A DNA stretch of 33,765 nucleotides from Chromatiales bacterium (lineage in GTDB: Bacteria; Pseudomonadota; Gammaproteobacteria; Steroidobacterales; Woeseiaceae): positions 1 to 33,765 of the forward strand of contig JAIBDF010000023.1 of NCBI GenBank assembly GCA_024679535.1, read 5' to 3'. Each line of letters begins with the position of its first letter. The first letter of the stretch is position 1. Below are positions 32,771 to 33,765 of this stretch, piece after piece. The notes under the pieces are model-generated. The model made no database searches and had not been told where the DNA came from. It worked only from the letters and a program-made list of their open reading frames with translations. The translations under genes were made by a program, and so were the position numbers.

Positions 32771-33339
32771 ACGGCGCAGTAGCTCGCCAGCTGCTCCGTA
32801 TGATTCCTGTTTAACTCCTGCCATTCCTGTTTAAACCAGGGCGTGAAGCTGTCGGGATGCTGCTCCAGCTCTTTTTCGAGGTCGGTGGGAGTTATATAGC
32901 GAATACTCGAGATTTCACTTTCGTTCGGCTGAATGTTTGCCGGCGCCCAGCCCAGGAATACGTGGCAAAGCTCGTTCTCAGAGCCAGCACTACCGAACCC
33001 CGCTTCGTAGCAAAACTGGTAAACATACTCCAGCTCAGCATCAAAATTGAGTTCATCCAGCAACCGACGCGAGGTCGCCACCGCGAGCGATTCGCCGCGT
33101 CGTGGATGGCTGCAACAACTGTTCGACCAGTAACCGCCCCACAGCCGTTTCCATGGTGCGCGCTGCTGCAGCAGCAATTCGCCAGCCTCATTAAAAAGAA
33201 AAAGAGAAAAAGCCCGGTGCAGGATACCGCTGCCATCGTGGGCATCCGCTTTAGACGCGTAGCCGATTTGGTTATCGTCGCGATCGACCAGGATGAGTTC
33301 TTCGCTTTCCGACGAGACGATTCTGTTTTGCTTGTTCAC
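32767..33339 (-). CDS. idi: Isopentenyl-diphosphate delta-isomerase, type I (Idi)
   Basis: A 190-residue Nudix-fold enzyme interconverting isopentenyl and dimethylallyl diphosphate. The catalytic cysteine is in WSNSCCSHPRRGE, preceded by HRAFSLFLFNEAGELLLQQRA with metal-binding histidines and followed by RRLLDELNF. The second catalytic region is ENELCHVFLG with its glutamate. This is the E. coli-like type I, metal-dependent form rather than the FMN-dependent type II. The GTG start at 33339 overlaps the stop of the GHMP kinase gene (GTGA, 33336-33339), so the two are coupled in one operon. A mevalonate pathway produces only isopentenyl diphosphate directly, so an isomerase is expected in this cluster. 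Confidence 0.95.
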   Translation of the reverse strand: MNKQNRIVSSESEELILVDRDDNQIGYASKADAHDGSGILHRAFSLFLFNEAGELLLQQRAPWKRLWGGYWSNSCCSHPRRGESLAVATSRRLLDELNFDAELEYVYQFCYEAGFGSAGSENELCHVFLGWAPANIQPNESEISSIRYITPTDLEKELEQHPDSFTPWFKQEWQELNRNHTEQLASYCAV

Positions 33340-33765
33340 GACGAGTCACCCATGGCGAGCAACAGCGTACTATAGCCCGCCTGTTGCAGCGCGTCCCGCA
33401 CTTCGTCAAGGCAACCAGGACACAGCGCGACAATCGATCCGCCGCCGCCCGCGCCGGTCAACTTGGCGCCAGCCGCACCGCTTTGCCGGGCCAACATGAC
33501 CATGCGTTCGAGGTTGGGCGTCGAAACACCAATGGCGTTGAGCAGGCCGTGACAGATGTTCATCGCGGTGCCCAGCTCTGTCCAGGCACCAGCGCGCAGG
33601 TAGTCCGCACTCCGCCGGCTTAAACTGTCCATCTGATCGAACACGGCATCGAAGTGCTCCGGCGCTAGTTTCCGGCGGCCACGAACGCCTGCCACCATCT
33701 CGTTGGTCCTGCCGGTTTCGTCTCCCCAGGCGATGAGCAGCGGCGGCGGTATATCGAGGTCAAGG
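33336..33765 (-). CDS. GHMP kinase, probably mevalonate kinase, C-terminal part (runs off the window)
   Basis: The last 143 residues of a kinase whose start lies beyond the right edge. The visible part reads LDLDIPPPLLIAWGDETGRTNEMVAGVRGRRKL and then a helical region. It then has the GHMP C-terminal glycine motif GAKLTGAGGGGSIVALCPG, which stabilises the substrate in galactokinase, mevalonate kinase, homoserine kinase and phosphomevalonate kinase. The order of the T..EMV...R segment and the GAK.TGAGGGG motif fits mevalonate or phosphomevalonate kinase best. Location directly ahead of idi supports a mevalonate-pathway kinase; which of the two phosphorylations it performs is not certain from the C-terminus. 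Confidence 0.8.
   Translation of the reverse strand, partial: LDLDIPPPLLIAWGDETGRTNEMVAGVRGRRKLAPEHFDAVFDQMDSLSRRSADYLRAGAWTELGTAMNICHGLLNAIGVSTPNLERMVMLARQSGAAGAKLTGAGGGGSIVALCPGCLDEVRDALQQAGYSTLLLAMGDSS

Noticed and set aside
1-33765. Signs of mobile DNA: transposases, integrases, terminal repeats, tRNA attachment sites, CRISPR repeats, toxin-antitoxin or defence genes
   Set aside because: None could be seen; the gene content is housekeeping, regulatory and metabolic, and codon usage looks even throughout.

Overview
This 33.8 kb window reads as chromosomal DNA of a free-living, probably aerobic gammaproteobacterium. The evidence is a pspF/psp locus with a sigma-54 promoter and an IHF-type site, an E. 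coli-type GshA, a FadE-type acyl-CoA dehydrogenase, an IlvA with two C-terminal ACT-like domains, and a LexA box in front of a UvrD-like helicase. Genes are densely packed and many overlap by 4 bp. No rRNA, tRNA, insertion sequence, phage, CRISPR array or plasmid origin was found, and no stretch over 300 bp lacks a gene. The species cannot be named from the sequence alone; genes of mevalonate-pathway type make a marine or environmental lineage plausible, but that is inference.

Layout. (1) 1-3764, minus strand: the start of a KorA-like 2-oxoacid oxidoreductase subunit, a GltD-like FAD/Fe-S flavoprotein directly upstream of it, and a class I dihydroorotase. (2) 3844-6033, plus: ilvA and a secreted acidic protein closed by a strong terminator. 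(3) 6097-9137, minus: a UvrD-type helicase with one perfect and one degenerate LexA box, and an alpha/beta hydrolase. (4) 9254-12838, plus: an SLC13-type permease with four RCK_C-like modules and a ferredoxin-reductase-type flavoprotein. (5) 12856-15920, minus: two overlapping paralogous membrane-anchored proteins of unknown function and gshA. (6) 15994-19513, plus: a bactofilin, a large GGDEF/EAL sensor protein and a small secreted protein.

(7) 19576-24821 is an envelope-stress block. A psp operon (pspA, two pspC-like genes, a small PspB-like gene) diverges from pspF. pspF abuts, tail to tail, a GntR(YtrA-type)-ABC transporter operon. In front of that operon are a 57-codon membrane or secreted peptide gene, a terminator, and a perfect 28-bp palindrome that is a likely operator. 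(8) 24990-26293, plus: an ECF sigma factor translationally coupled to a single-TM anti-sigma-like protein. (9) 26390-31080, plus: malate dehydrogenase, a membrane FadE with a histone H1-like basic tail, and a DUF3667 membrane protein 3 bp behind it. (10) 31286-33765: an HMG-CoA synthase convergent on idi and a mevalonate-kinase-type GHMP kinase, which suggests a mevalonate route to isoprenoids.

No wholly new multi-gene system could be demonstrated. The most unusual items are the GntR/ABC locus with its palindrome and peptide gene, the basic tail on FadE, the tandem LexA boxes, the four-module RCK permease and the mevalonate cluster.
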